In this document: positions 21,601 to 34,100 of the stretch, in pieces | Layout: every line of letters starts with the position of its first letter | How positions within the stretch are numbered: the first letter of the stretch is position 1 | From: Rhodeus uyekii | Lineage: Eukaryota; Chordata; Actinopteri; Cypriniformes; Acheilognathidae | Direction: 5' to 3' | Length of the DNA: 64,000 nt | Assembly: GCA_037043235.1 (NCBI GenBank) | Contig: JAWRVZ010000041.1 | Location: forward strand, 4,477,467 to 4,541,466 | Made by a program: the position numbers and the translations under genes | Notes under the pieces: model-generated | The model's input: only the letters and a program-made list of their open reading frames with translations | Database searches by the model: none | What the model was told of the DNA's origin: nothing

Positions 21601-24600
21601 GCCCCAGTACAGCACCTGCCATTTAAGTTTTTGAGTTCAAAACACTGTAGAGCACGTACCGAACTAGTCAGCTGGCAAACTTGCACAGTAGGTCACCACT
21701 TGCTGCTACTTTAAATGCTCTCTTGGGTATTGATTTATGAACACATCTGTTTTATGTGAAAAATCAGTTTGTTCTTGTGCATTTAAGACCTTTAAGTGTT
21801 GACGTTAAATACAACTCTTGTGGTTTTGATTCAGTTCATTTCTGTTCAAGGTTGTGCCTTTGTACCTCTATTCTGTATTTCCTCAGCACGGGTCGCACTC
21901 CCTCAGGAATAATATAATGGCACTCTTCTTCAATGTACTGTGGTTCTTTGGGGTCAACATCCAGTGGCAGAGCTGGCTGATATGGATTCAGAACACAAAT
22001 ATATGACATTTAAAAGGCTTATTTTGACACTTTCTGTTGTATACATTTTTACATTTTTTATGCATTTGGCAGACGCTTTTATCCAAAGCGAAATACATGG
22101 CATTCAAGGAACACATTGAATCAGTTTTTGCTTTCCCCAGGATCAAAACTATGACCTTGGTGTTGTAAACACCAATGCTCTACTGATTGAGCCACAGGAA
22201 AGCTGGATAATATATAGAGGTATATAGTAGTATATACATCTCTATATAGAAGTATATAGAGGTAGAAGTGAAATTAGCAGCAAAACTGGCCACAAGTCAT
22301 CTTTATTTTCAAGTAAAATATGTAACAAATGTACAAATAAACTACTGTTCAAAAGTTTGGAGTTAAACAGATTTTTTTTTAAATAAATTCAATTTTTTTT
22401 AGCAACAATGTTTTAAATTGCTCAAAATTGAGAGTGAAGACATTTATAATGTTGTAAAAGTATATTTAAAATGTTGTTTCATATATCAAATAAAAGCTTA
22501 TCTTTAGTGTGTTATGCGCATCAAAGAAGCCTAAAAAATGCATCACGGTTTCCACAACAACATTAACTTTGCCAACCCAGGAATAAATCACATTTTAAAA
22601 AAGATATAAAAAATAGATAGCAGAACATTACTTCAAATTAAAAAAGTGTGTGCATCCCTTTTTATCCATGAAAAAAACTGTTCTCTAACATAATAATGAA
22701 TCCTTTTAGTTATGTGTATTTGTGCACAAAGCATCATTCACTGCAGTGTAATTAATGAGGGGAAAAAACAAGGGTCCCACCTCTCCAAAGCTTGAGTAAT
22801 CCAACTCGATTAGCTCAAGAGAAGCCAAAATTTCACCAGCTTTGCTCTTGCCTTTTGTTATCTCAAAAAACTGCAGCTGGGGCTTTTTATACGGCTCTTC
22901 AACAAACTTCAGCTCTGGCTTTGCAAATGCACGACCAAGAGCTTGTGAACTGCCCTGTTACAACAGAGAAATAAACCATACAAAAATCAAATAAATGACA
23001 TCCCGTTATCATATACAGAGAGTACTTAAGACTATTCATAAATATAAATACACTTCCTAAACAGGAATAACCAAAATAAGAATTGAACTGATTTAAAGAC
23101 ATGCTTACCAGAGTTCAAACCAAATCTGTGCTCTTGTTTCACAAAACGTTTTTTTATTTTTTGCATGCAATTTACAGGCAATGCATTGAAAAGGATCACT
23201 CACTAGTTTGTTGTAGTCATAGATATTGATGATGACCACAGGAGGGTCTTCTCTGTATTCATCCTTAGAGCCCTCCATCAGTACCTGATCATAGAGGAGT
23301 AACTCACACCATGTCGGGGACAGAGTTTCTTCCATCACCTACAAACAATACTACCTTTTAATAATTGCAGTCAATACAGGATGAATGATATGTCCATTCA
23401 GATCTTATTGGACTTAATGAACCTGTCATAAATGACCAATACATCTCTTGGGAACTGAATAAAATTTAGATTTTCTGTTAATTGCATTTTATTGAGGACA
23501 TAGAACAAAATTAATTTATGTGTCAATATGTGAGACCCACCCGTGTGACCTGACACTGAGTGTTGAACACAACCTTGGCGAAGGGGTCGGACAGCCCGTT
23601 GTCATCAGCTGCAATGATGCCACGTGCCTGATAAATGTGAGCACGCAACTGGAAATAACGACTGTCTGTGTAAAAGGACAAGGGAGGGATGGAGGGATGA
23701 AAGTGAATCCAAATGGAAATATATTTCTTTTCAAAGCAGCCCATGACAAATTATGGAGAATATCAGAAATGCGTGTACCTTCCACTGCTAATTTGGTAGG
23801 AGGCATGTTACGGGGAATCAATGTGCCAGATGTCGCCTCTTCATAAATGGGTCTAAACTCTGCTGGAAGGCTAGTGACACAGTTTTTTGCATACTTTGTG
23901 ATACCAAGCCACATATAGACTTCCAGTTTGGCGAAGATTTCACCCACTGGCCCTCCGGGGGTCTACAGAATGAAAAGTAAGAAACACGTATACATTTTTA
24001 AAACATTTTTGGGAAACAACTATTTCACTCCATTTTATTTATATGAAGTTGCCATATCACTTTTAATTTAGAAGTAAAATTCTAGTCGTAAATTGTTTTG
24101 GACAAAAATAAATGTTCCGATGTTCACCTTCATGTACACAGCAGTGATTTTCCCGCAGTCTTTACCCTTTTCCTCTTCCACCAGTGAGAAGAGGATGGAG
24201 GGTGCTGGGATCCTGGCATAGGCCACTCGCCTTCCTCCACTCAGCATCCACAGAAACACATCAGGCAGTGTGCTCTGAGGCTGACATACGAGAACACAAA
24301 CACACTTATATACAGCTCTGCTGCTAAAGAAATTGTGTTTGTGTGTATGTATGGTAAACATTATGAAACGGCATATCTTTATGGCATTACTTCTAGGGCC
24401 AGAAAGCGAAGTCTCTTTGTGATATTCTTGAGATCTGCCAGTCTGTCTTTAACTGTGTTTCTGGTGACTCTCTTTTTGATTCTAAGGATCTGTTTGGCCA
24501 GCAAAACCTGCAAAATAAGGCAATTCATATGAAATTCTCAGTCATGACTGTTAGTGCTACTAAAACTAAACCATATATCCATAATACTTACAATCAATAC

Positions 24601-27600
24601 TTACAATGTTCCTTTTGATGAGTCCCACTCGGCACTTATCCAGGGTGTTTTGGCGAGGATTTCTCTTCCTGTCTAAATTACTGATGTACTGCCTGAGAGC
24701 CAATGAGAACAAGCTTTCTATTATCCGTATTGTGCCATGTAAGAAACAGCTACAATAAGTGAAATGGACTTAAAAAAAAAGTAATGCAAATGTGTCCTAC
24801 TTGCAAGTAGAAAAGAATTCCAGCACGACATCCACCAAACGTTCTTTAGCCTTGATTTTTGATCTTTTCAACAGCATCTCCACTTCGTCAATGCCATATT
24901 CCTTGAAGAATAGGACATAAATTCCAACAAAGAAGTGAACGGATGCATTTTGAATTACATATTTGTAATTCTGCTTAATTAAATAATCTGCATATTAAAT
25001 AATATCTGCTATCTCATTATCATCTACCAGCCGGTCAGCCATCTTGGACAACCAATTGCTGTTGTGGAATCGGAAAGAGTGATCTTCAAAGTTGCTCCAC
25101 ACGAAGACACATGGTTTCTCTCGGAATAAGGGAATGCAACTAAATGATCTGAACAAGAAAAATAATGACATTTTCAGTTATTCCTCCCTAAACCTACTGC
25201 ACTCCAAATGATGATAAGCTGCTAGCGTTGAGGACGTCATTTTACCCGTCATATTCAGTGGGCTGTGGTTTCCTGGGTGCTGTGACAGATTTGTCTTGAG
25301 GACCAGGGTTCAGAAGTTGATCTCTCTCTAGCTCATCATCTGAGTCCAGCAGCGGCTGTCTGTCATCTGCCAGATTTTCCTGACTACCACTCTTGCTGGA
25401 CTTCACTACCACATCTGCAGTTTTTCCATAGTTCCCTGTGAAGTAGCATTGTTCTTGTTAGAATTGCATAGCATTGTTATAGCATTGTTAGCATAAATGT
25501 TAGCATTCATTAAAATAAAATAAAATATGAACATTAAATGAAACTTTTAATAAAAAAAAAAAACTTAAATGAAAATTAGACATGTAAGACATGTTCCTGG
25601 ATGAACATAATTTGTTGATCCATGAACAAAACTTCCTGTCCAAAACTTTAGTCCTAACCCCATCCCTATCCTTAGACCTAAGCCTACCTATAAGTTATCC
25701 CTAAGATCAGAGGGATATTATGGTGAATAATACTGATGTAGAAGCACCTAACCCTGGATGTAAGACAAAAACTTGACATAAACTGTAAACTTGTCTCTCA
25801 AATCTAATTGGTTGATTGTAATGTTATTCCATGTATGGAACCATGTTATGAAATCTTGTTCACCTTGCCTTGCAACTAACTGAAATAAAAAATTAGTAAA
25901 ACTAAAATAAATGTAAATTAAAGCTGTGCAGATACATTTAAAAAAGAAAAGACAAAGCATATACCAAAATACTAAAAAGTAAATACTGAAAATATAAAAA
26001 TTAACAGTCCAGTCTTACCTATAGAGAGCTCAAAGGTGACTGGCTTGGTGCCAATAGTAGGATCTATCATTGTAACTTCAAAGAAGGATGCAAACAACAA
26101 AAATTCATCCTTCTCTCCGGTATAATTCTGCATTAGAAAAAAACCCAGATACAATGTTGTAGATTAAAATGTAATTAGATTGTAATACTGAATATATGAA
26201 ATCTGAAATCAGCACAATCACAAGTGTGATATTGCTTTTATACAACAGTTCAGTAAAAAAATATTTTAGACACAATTAGTTTGTCTGCGTTTCATTTGGT
26301 AACGAAAATAGTTCCAAACGAACTGCACGTCTCCAAGCAACATATAGTAGTGATAAATAATAAGTGTTTTAAATACAAATCGAGTGGATTGAATCAAATT
26401 CAAAGACCATAACTAACCGTTGTATAATGTGAAATACAAGATTACATGATACATGCTAGACCATTTATCTTTTCCAACCAGGTAAACTTGGTCACTGACC
26501 TCAGGAAGAGGGTGAACATCTTCAACTTCCACTGTGACAGCAACTGGTACCTCAGCACCGACATCTTCAGATTCTTCGGAAGGCCCAGTGGGACTCTGCA
26601 CTGTTGAAAAAAATTGATTACAGTGCTAGAGCATCTTTGATACATGCTTGTGTGTGTATGAATGCATAATTCAAATATGTGAGCTTACATTACATATTGA
26701 CATAAAAAATTCCAGCTGCTGCGCCACTAGTGAGAAACAAGTTTCAGACACTCCTGACATCTGAAATTGGTCAAACAAACATCCCAAAGCCTGAAGCCAT
26801 TGGCTGAACTAATGAAGTTATGGCTGAACTAATGAAGTTATGTCTTGGCAATTTAAACAGATTCCTTTTAGTGCCACCAAGGTCACATAAATTGCACACT
26901 TCACCATACATAATCCACAAATGATTACAGTGTGCAAATATTTATTTTAGAGGAATTGATTTTTTTGTAATACCTTCATTGCCTGCCGCTTTCTTCTCCT
27001 TGGACTTTCGGCTCTTGCGTTTAAGATTAAGCCTGCTGATTGTGCTCTTCACATTAGCAACAGTCTTACTCTCCGTCACCGCAGCCGTAGGGGAGGAATA
27101 AACCTCCACACTCAGCGAGAGAAGCATTCTGCCCCTGTAGAAAATCCCTTCACTCAGACCTTCATTAAGATCCCTGTGGATGTCTCTCAGCGTGGAGTTT
27201 TGAGGAGAGCCGTAGAGATTGACCCAAGCTGGGCCAAAAGTGGGATTGAAACCTGATGGAGGAAAGATAGGGAGTATGTTGGAGAATGTATAATAAAGTA
27301 GAAGGAAATAAACAAGGTAACCAGAAGGCACCTGAATGTTAAAACGAGAATGCGGATGCATGACTGAGGAATTCAGAAACAAGTAAGGAATTAAAGGGAT
27401 ATACTCAAGAAATTTATTTCACACAAGAAATAAAAAACCTGTCATCATTTACTCTCTCTCTCTCTCTCTCATGCGATTCTAAACCTATCTGAATGACTTT
27501 CTTCAGTGAAACACGAGATATTTTGACGAATGCTGGTAACAAAAGAGTTTTTTGACCATACATTGGAAGTCAATGGGAGCAAAACTACTTACAACATTCT

Positions 27601-27622
27601 AATAAACATATATATATAGTGT

Positions 27623-27678
<56 letters not shown>

Positions 27679-28091
27679 ATCCTTAGCCACTTGGCGGCCT
27701 CAGCGCATCGCGGATTTTTCCAAAATGTTCATAGAAAAATAAAAAACACCACAATATCGGCAGCCGTATTGCGGAAAGCAGCGTTGTTTTATCATGATGC
27801 GGAGAGAAACGATTTCCCAGGATGCCAGACAAAGAGAGAAACTCTCTCAGAGGCTTTGTACACACCCATGGGCACTCAGACAAGACACGTGATTGGTTCC
27901 CGCTGCGAGATCGACCAATGAGAGCAAGAGTGGATGTATCCCGTGAGCTGATTGGCTGATCCTACTTAGCGGATTTTCGCCTATGGCAGGGGGGGTTCCG
28001 GTCCACATTAACCGCAATAAACAAGGGATTACTGTATATATGTAATATTTTATTATATGTATTATTATAAAATAATATTTTATTATATAGT

Positions 28092-28140
<49 letters not shown>

Positions 28141-31100
28141 CAATTAAAAAGTCATACATGTTTGGTACTACGTGAGAGTGAGCAAATGAAGACAAAATTT
28201 GCTATTTAGGCTATACTGTCCATTTAAACTGGCAGTGGTCAATATTAAAACTGACCATTTCGGTTGGGATTGGATATTTGAAGTAGGTCCAGGAAGTGTG
28301 TTGCCACAGCCACATCTCCAATGTTGGCATCATCAAGGATCTGGATTTTTATCCGCCGAGCAAGTGGAGGAAACTGCTCAATGAAGGATATCTGTTCATT
28401 CCACTCAGGAGCATTGGTGTTGATTTGTACAGACGTTTCCCCCTATCAAACACATACATATATTCATTTCATGCATTTCATTTCTTTAATAAATGATTGA
28501 ATTTAATAAAAAACTGTATGTAGATTAATGTGTTTGTAATGTGTTTACACACAACCTAGAACAGAGAGTTTAGGTTTGGCTCCTGAACCCACATGAACCT
28601 TTTTTCCCCTTTTACATAAGACAAGCTCTGACATCATAATTTATTTTGAGTTGAAATGTTTGCCAACAGCCTGTGTGGCAAGACTCCGAGAACAACTCAA
28701 ATACTGATGCACCTCAGCCCATTTAACAAACAATAGCATTGTCAGGGTGTGTTTGTGTGTTCTTTGACAAAAGCGTCATTTTCCATAAGATATGGAATGT
28801 GGAAATGAATTTAAAAAATGAAACCAGAACATTATAGATGTTCTGATGTTCAGATGTTCAAGATTTTCTTATTTTAGGTCATTTGAATGTTTAAATAGTG
28901 CCGTCAAGGCATATATCAAATAAAGAGTTTAAGCAAACATATCGTGAGAAAGACTTTCAGTTCTTCTGGTTTGAGCCTTCTGTGTTAGAAATATTCTGAG
29001 CAAAACATCTTATTCAAAGTTAGATGGAAAGAAAATCACCTGCTGGCCTGCGAATGTAACCTGAACATAAGGGTCAAGAAAAACTTTCTTGTCTCTCATT
29101 ATCTTCCCCATGAAGCCAGAGTTCATGCTGGGCAGACCTTCAGCTCTGAAGATCTTCAGGACAAACTTTGCCCAAGGACGTTCTGATGGCATCCTCTTTG
29201 GAAGTAGAAGGTTCCTACGTCACATGAAAATGTACCAACTAATATTAGGTTTCAGATGCTGAAGTATCTACTGAACACATTGACACCAGTGACCAAAGAT
29301 CCAAACATCTAAAATTAATGCGTTTTTTTAAGGGGGAATGGGTTCATAAGCAGAGAACTGTCATGTAACATAAGGCAAGCTCTTACTTTTCAATGTCATC
29401 ATTCTGGCTGCCAGCTGGTGCCAGGCTGACCATGCCCATAGGGTCTCCTTTCATAACCACACTCACTGTACACTTCACATAGCCTTTAATTCCCGAGCGA
29501 GTATCTTTTGGGTCAGTAAGCGGAGCCCATTTCTGATAGAAACGGTGATCTGTAAGATAGATTGGCTGTTAAGTTGTTGTAATGATCAATGTTGCAATTT
29601 CTAAATGGACCTATATTTATTATTTTTCACCACCGGTGATGAGATCATTATCACCATTTAAATGTCATCATCTTTTTACCAATACAATGAACTCTAAACT
29701 CTAAAACTCTAAAATCAGCATTTATTGTTTCTTAAGCTGGGTTTATATTAATATTAAAGTGGCTATATGTAGAATACAGAAACATTGTTGTCAGTGAAAC
29801 CGGTGTCTGCAATTCACCAGCATCATGTTTGATTAAGTAGGCTATACTTGAGACTATAGACTATACAGATCTGGCTATCTGAGACTATAGTTTGAATGAA
29901 TCCCTTATGTTTGCATGACACATTGCCATTACAGTACAGAATAGCTCTTTCAGCATTATCATGAACAGAAGCACTCTTTTTCGGGAACAAGCATAAACAT
30001 CACATCCTTTTGATTTTCACATCAAAAAAACGTCCCAAGACCCAAAACTTAGGAAGTTACTTTTTAAATTTCGTCCGAAGCTGTGCACACATTGGCTAGA
30101 AAATGGAATTAATACATGAAAATTCATATACATACATATACATATAGCCCCTGTAATGCTAACGCATCATTCTACCTGGCTGCTGATACACTGTGCTGAT
30201 GTCGATCTTAAAAGTTCCTATGTGGGTCATCAAAAAGGCAAGGATTTTCTTATGAACCACCTAAAATATAAGAAAAAAATAACAAAATAACCATGATGCA
30301 TACAACACGGATATAAATTGCCATAATAGGTAATCTTGAGATCCTTTCCATCTAAACACAGGTGCCACAAACAATATTCATCGGCACAGTTACGCAGAGC
30401 ACAACCAAAACGTCCTTCTTCAAAATGCATGCAATTTTGTTTTTTGTTGTAAAACTTTAATTAATGTAAAAACAAATGTATATGACTGACTAAACTTATT
30501 TGGTTACACCAACTGAAACCATACGCATAAGCAGTTATTATATGCAAAATATCATTGCATCAAAGGCACTTTAGCTGCTACATATGCAAGAAACCTTTCT
30601 TAAATCATTTATGTGTCTCTGGGAATACTTACTGAAATTTTAATCACTTTATCAAAGAGCACATCTTGTGTCTCTTGGAATTCAAACATGAAATTCTGAA
30701 AGACAAAGAAAACAAGAAACAAAACAATCAGAGCGATGCTAAAAGCTTTATAATGCTTAAAGGCCCATTCACACCAATTAACTATAAAATATCTATAATG
30801 ATAACTATATTAGCGTCCACACATTCTGTTTAAACTAAGCACTAAGCTTGAGCTCTTTAAAGCAGGGTGGATTCTGATCGGCTGTCAATTTTATTATTGT
30901 TCATGGATAAAATTGTTCTGAAAGTGATTCCAAAAGTATGTGGTGTGGACTTTATTATGCTTTTTAAAACTATATCTTTATTGTTGTCATTTAGTATCGC
31001 TCTTGGTGTAAAAGGGCCTTAAAGCTGAGTTCTTTGACAAGCAGTTACCTCATTGTAAAATGGACAATTGGTAGACTTCTGTGTAGCTGTGTGCCTTTTC

Positions 31101-34100
31101 TCATCCCCAATAGTCACATACACTGCTGGGTTGATGTTCACCCCAACCAGTTTTTGAGCTTCAATCACATTTACATTCACCTGAGGGGAAAAAGAGTGAA
31201 ACAGAAGATTTAACCCTAGTAGATTCTCATTAAACAGTGTCAGCTATGATAGGAGGGAAACATTTATTAGTACTGTTTATGAAATAAGTATGTTTTTCCC
31301 ATTGGATTGTTTTACCTGGAAAGACTTCACTTTAGGTGTGATGGCGAGTTCATGTTTTGCTATAGCTCTGCAACGACTACACACATCAACAAAGCTGGAG
31401 TCAGTATTATTCATTAAACTTTATACATTCTCAGATTAGATTTCAAGTGTGGGAATTACATGATGGGTCATTTTTAGTTATGCAATATATAATGTATTGC
31501 ATTACACTGCAATACAATCGGCTTCATAATGGTGTAATGTATTACACTAAAAGGTAAATGAAACGCACCTCAAAATAGGAGTGAAGGTCACATTGGCACA
31601 TTCGATATCTGCAAAGTCATAATCATCATCATAGTCATTGTCATCATCTTCGTCTCCGTTCTCGTCATCGGTTTTCAAAAGGCTACGACCAATCATCCTG
31701 GTTTCACGATCCAGCTGCTGAGGACGCAGACCATCTGAAGAGCTGCAAATTATTGAGAATATCAGTGTAAATACCATGAATAAAGGGCATGAAAATGTAT
31801 AGTGGATCATACTGAAGTCGTCTTACCTTGGTTCCGTAAAACCTGTGTTTCTGATGACAAGTTCTGACCTGAAATAGAATAGAAAAAATGGGATGAATGG
31901 ATGATGGATGGATGGAAAAGGAGGAAATGGAAGGAAATAAAGGAGGGAATGAAAGAAATGGAAGGAATTAAGGTAGGTAGGAAGCAAAGAAGAATGGATG
32001 AACACATAAAATATAATAAATGGAAAGGCTGACTAAATAAATGGAAATAAATGGAAAGGAAGACTAAATGGAAGGATCAATAGAAAGAGAGAAGGTAGGA
32101 CTGAAGGAAGAATGGATGAAAAGACATAGAAGGAATGTAAGAAGAAATTATGTATGAATGGACAATGAAAGAAGGAAAGTGTTATAAGGGATAAACGGAA
32201 ACTTTCAATGAAGGATTGGAAAATGGAAGAAAGAAGGGATAGAATGGTTATTGAACAATAAGGAAGGAAAACATTATAATGGATTAAAGCAGTGGAAGCA
32301 ATGAAGGAAGGGAAAAAGGATGAAAAAGTAACAGATGGATGGATGGGAGAAAAATGTGATAATGGATAAAAGCAGTGGAAGCAATAAGGAAAGGGAAAAT
32401 GGATGGATGGATGGATGGATGGATGGATGAAAACAGGAAGTCAAGAAAGATGGAAGGATTGATGGAAAGAAGTAAGGAAGAATGGATGGAAGAAAGAATG
32501 AAAAAAACAGAGAAAGGAAGATAGGTACAAAAGAGAGAATAAATGGAAGAAAGGATTGATGGATGGGATGTCTTAGTTTACCCATCACTGTCTTCTTCTC
32601 TGATGAAGTCCTCACTGTCCCATCCCCCTGCCGCCCCCTGAAGAGGGCTGTACTTCACCTCCAGCTCGATGTAGATCTACTCCATCATCACATACCAACA
32701 CAAAAGAGCTTCAATCACACCCAACTACACCATATGATGATTGAATAAACTTTCACCACACCAATGTTAAGAAGTATCATGAAGTGTATTTGTTTAAGGG
32801 ATGTAAAAGGAGTGTGGAGGGCGTCTCTTCATCACTCACATCAGTAAGACTGTGCTGACTGTCTGTCAGAGACTCCCGGAGAAGCAGCTGCCCCACGGAC
32901 ACCACGTGCTGCAGGCTGATCACCAGCTTCCCCAGCAATCTGAGCACACGCAAACAGCGCTCTTATTCAACACATGCCACATATTCAAATATGAACCATT
33001 CAGTTCATTGCCCTCTTGTCTTATATATATAACGTATATTTTCAGCACGATGTTCTGACCTGTTGCTGAACATCTTACTGCAGTTGTAGACACTGATTGA
33101 CAGCACTTCATCCCTCTCAATCTTCCCATAGTGAGGCCATCTGAAGTGCTAAAGTCACATAACACCAGAAATATGTGATATATAAACAATACCAGGAAAA
33201 TAAACCCCAAAGAAAATCATGTTATTTTATTCCACACAGGCTAAAGGTTTCTTTCAGATAGTCAACTCCTAACTGTAATCTATCAGCTTGCCCTCAAAGA
33301 TGTATGATTTAAAATGACATATTTTCCATTTTAATAATGTAATTTATTCCGTTACTGGAGAAGTTGAATTTTCTGTAGCCATTATTAGTTTTTACTCTCA
33401 CACGATCTTTCAGGAATCATTCTAATGTTTATTTAGTGATACTCTGATGAATAGAAAAAGAAAAGCATGTTGTCTCGGATCTCTCCTGACGCATTTAAAT
33501 AGGTTTGCGTTAGCTCTCGCCCTTTTTTACAGTCACTGTGTTTCTCATAAATGAAAATCCCAAAGACTTCCTCTTCATAAAGCAGTTGTACTTGATTTAT
33601 CATCACTCAGGCTGAACAGTTTCATTTTTTGTCCTTCCCACCATTCTATATTTGTTATCTGCAAGTTAAAGGATAACCTTGAGACACAACTCTAGTCAAA
33701 TATTTTTATTTCATTATGGTACTTGAGCTCATAGATGTGGCGTTTTACAAGAATCTGGTAATGTTTAAGTCCCTTCTATCATTGGTAAGCAACCACTAAA
33801 GGTGTGGTTTGCATGAAGACCTCCTCCCAACATATACAACCAAAACTGATTTCAACAGCTATATAACAATGAGCAGCTATATTTGTTACTATTACAGATT
33901 TTACACAAATTTGAATTCAAATCTTCTAAAATTGTTTAAAGGGTTAGTTCAACCAAACATAATTCTGTCATTAATAAATCACCGTCATTGTTCCAAACCT
34001 GTGAGACTTTTGTTCATCTTCGCAACAAAAATTCAAAAAAAAAGAAAGAAAAGAAAAGCTTTCTGTCCCTCCATTGACAGCTACGCAACTACCGCTTTCA

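Noticed and set aside
32274..32615. 113-codon open frame rich in Ser, Phe, Pro and His
   Set aside because: A reading of the polypurine simple-repeat tract; it also overlaps the real fer1l4 exon 5 only at its edge and in another frame.
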